From an uncultured Faecalibacterium sp. (GTDB lineage Bacteria > Bacillota > Clostridia > Oscillospirales > Ruminococcaceae): a stretch of DNA of 64,000 nucleotides. The DNA lies in the NCBI GenBank assembly GCA_934547065.1, contig CAKTEF010000002.1, positions 57,778-121,777 of the forward strand, in the 5' to 3' direction. Numbering within the stretch: the first letter of the stretch is position 1; every line of letters starts with the position of its first letter. The notes below the pieces were generated by a model that ran no database searches, was not told the DNA's origin, and saw only the letters and a program-made list of their open reading frames with translations. The position numbers were made by a program, and so were the translations under genes. Of this stretch, positions 63,797-64,000 are shown piece by piece.

Positions 63797-64000
63797 CAGG
63801 GAGGGATTTTTGGCGCAGCGGTCAGCAGGATGCGAGGCCCGCCCAAGGGCCGAAGCAGACGCTGGGCACCGCAAGAGGGCGCTGATCCCGTTGACCGAAC
63901 GAAAAGCGTCGGAGCTTGATGTTCAGGGAGGGATTTTTGGCGCAGCGGTCAGCAGGATGCGAGGCCCGCTCAAGGGCCGAAGCAGACGCTGGGCACCGCA
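63797..64000. repeat. direct repeat with a 127-base period, cut by the window end
   Basis: A 77-base unit at 63797-63873 recurs at 63924-64000 with one difference (C at 63843, T at 63970). The 50 bases between make the period 127. The second copy reaches the window end, so an array may continue. A CCGCCG-CCTG-CGGCGG hairpin (63778-63793) just before it may terminate the ABC operon. Some reading frames through the repeat lack stop codons, but no ribosome site or codon pattern supports a gene. Confidence 0.8.

Noticed and set aside
63797-64000. Short protein encoded by the terminal repeat
   Set aside because: Stop-free frames exist, but the frame shifts with each 127-base unit and there is no convincing ribosome binding site.

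Overview
The window reads as a chromosomal segment of a G+C-rich, Gram-positive anaerobe of the class Clostridia, most like the Faecalibacterium / Gemmiger / Subdoligranulum branch of the Oscillospiraceae. The reasons are the strong AGGAGG ribosome binding sites, the Firmicutes gene order sepF-ylmH-divIVA-ileS-lspA, a fused SecDF, the RbgA, YmcA/YlbF-like and PadR-DUF2812 families, and spoIVA. The genus is an inference. No rRNA, tRNA, CRISPR array, transposase or phage gene was seen.

Positions 1-5990 (minus strand): a truncated ABC-F ATPase, a YjjG-type HAD phosphatase, a small acidic protein, a membrane-anchored SGNH hydrolase with a Ser-rich tail, a second HAD phosphatase, a small protein of unknown role and a TrpR-like YerC regulator. 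Divergent from yerC is cstA (6318-8045, plus), with a well-formed regulatory region.

Positions 8125-47043 (minus strand) are mostly housekeeping genes in short, often translationally coupled operons: nrdR, secDF, an aspartate-type aminotransferase, clpX, clpP, tig, a phosphoesterase, thrC, yraN-rnhB-rbgA-lepB, rplS with a structured leader, a B12/radical-SAM protein with its DUF2344 partner, an M23/M50 peptidase pair, comEA-ppk, a degenerate HAD protein, rluD, lspA, ileS, divIVA, ylmH, sepF, an HlyD-like protein, miaA, mutL, mutS, a YmcA/YlbF-like protein, miaB, a Fur-family regulator and rarA. Many operons end in clear intrinsic terminators.

Positions 47229-58946 are mainly plus strand and more accessory: nth with a GlsB-like membrane protein; a PadR-DUF2812 pair behind a consensus promoter with palindromes; a MarR regulator with a heterodimeric ABC exporter; azlCD with an SDR-type reductase; spoIVA on the minus strand; and a protein of unknown role carrying a motif recalled from decarboxylase beta subunits. 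Positions 58997-63769 hold an RpiR regulator divergent from a CUT1 sugar ABC importer (binding protein and two permeases, no ATPase in view). The window ends inside a repeat with a 127-base period.

No clearly new multi-gene system was found. The observations most worth a second look are the terminal repeat, the protein at 57939-58946, the palindromes at the nth/rarA and padR promoters, the sporulation-type genes, and the HAD-like protein with a degenerate motif IV.
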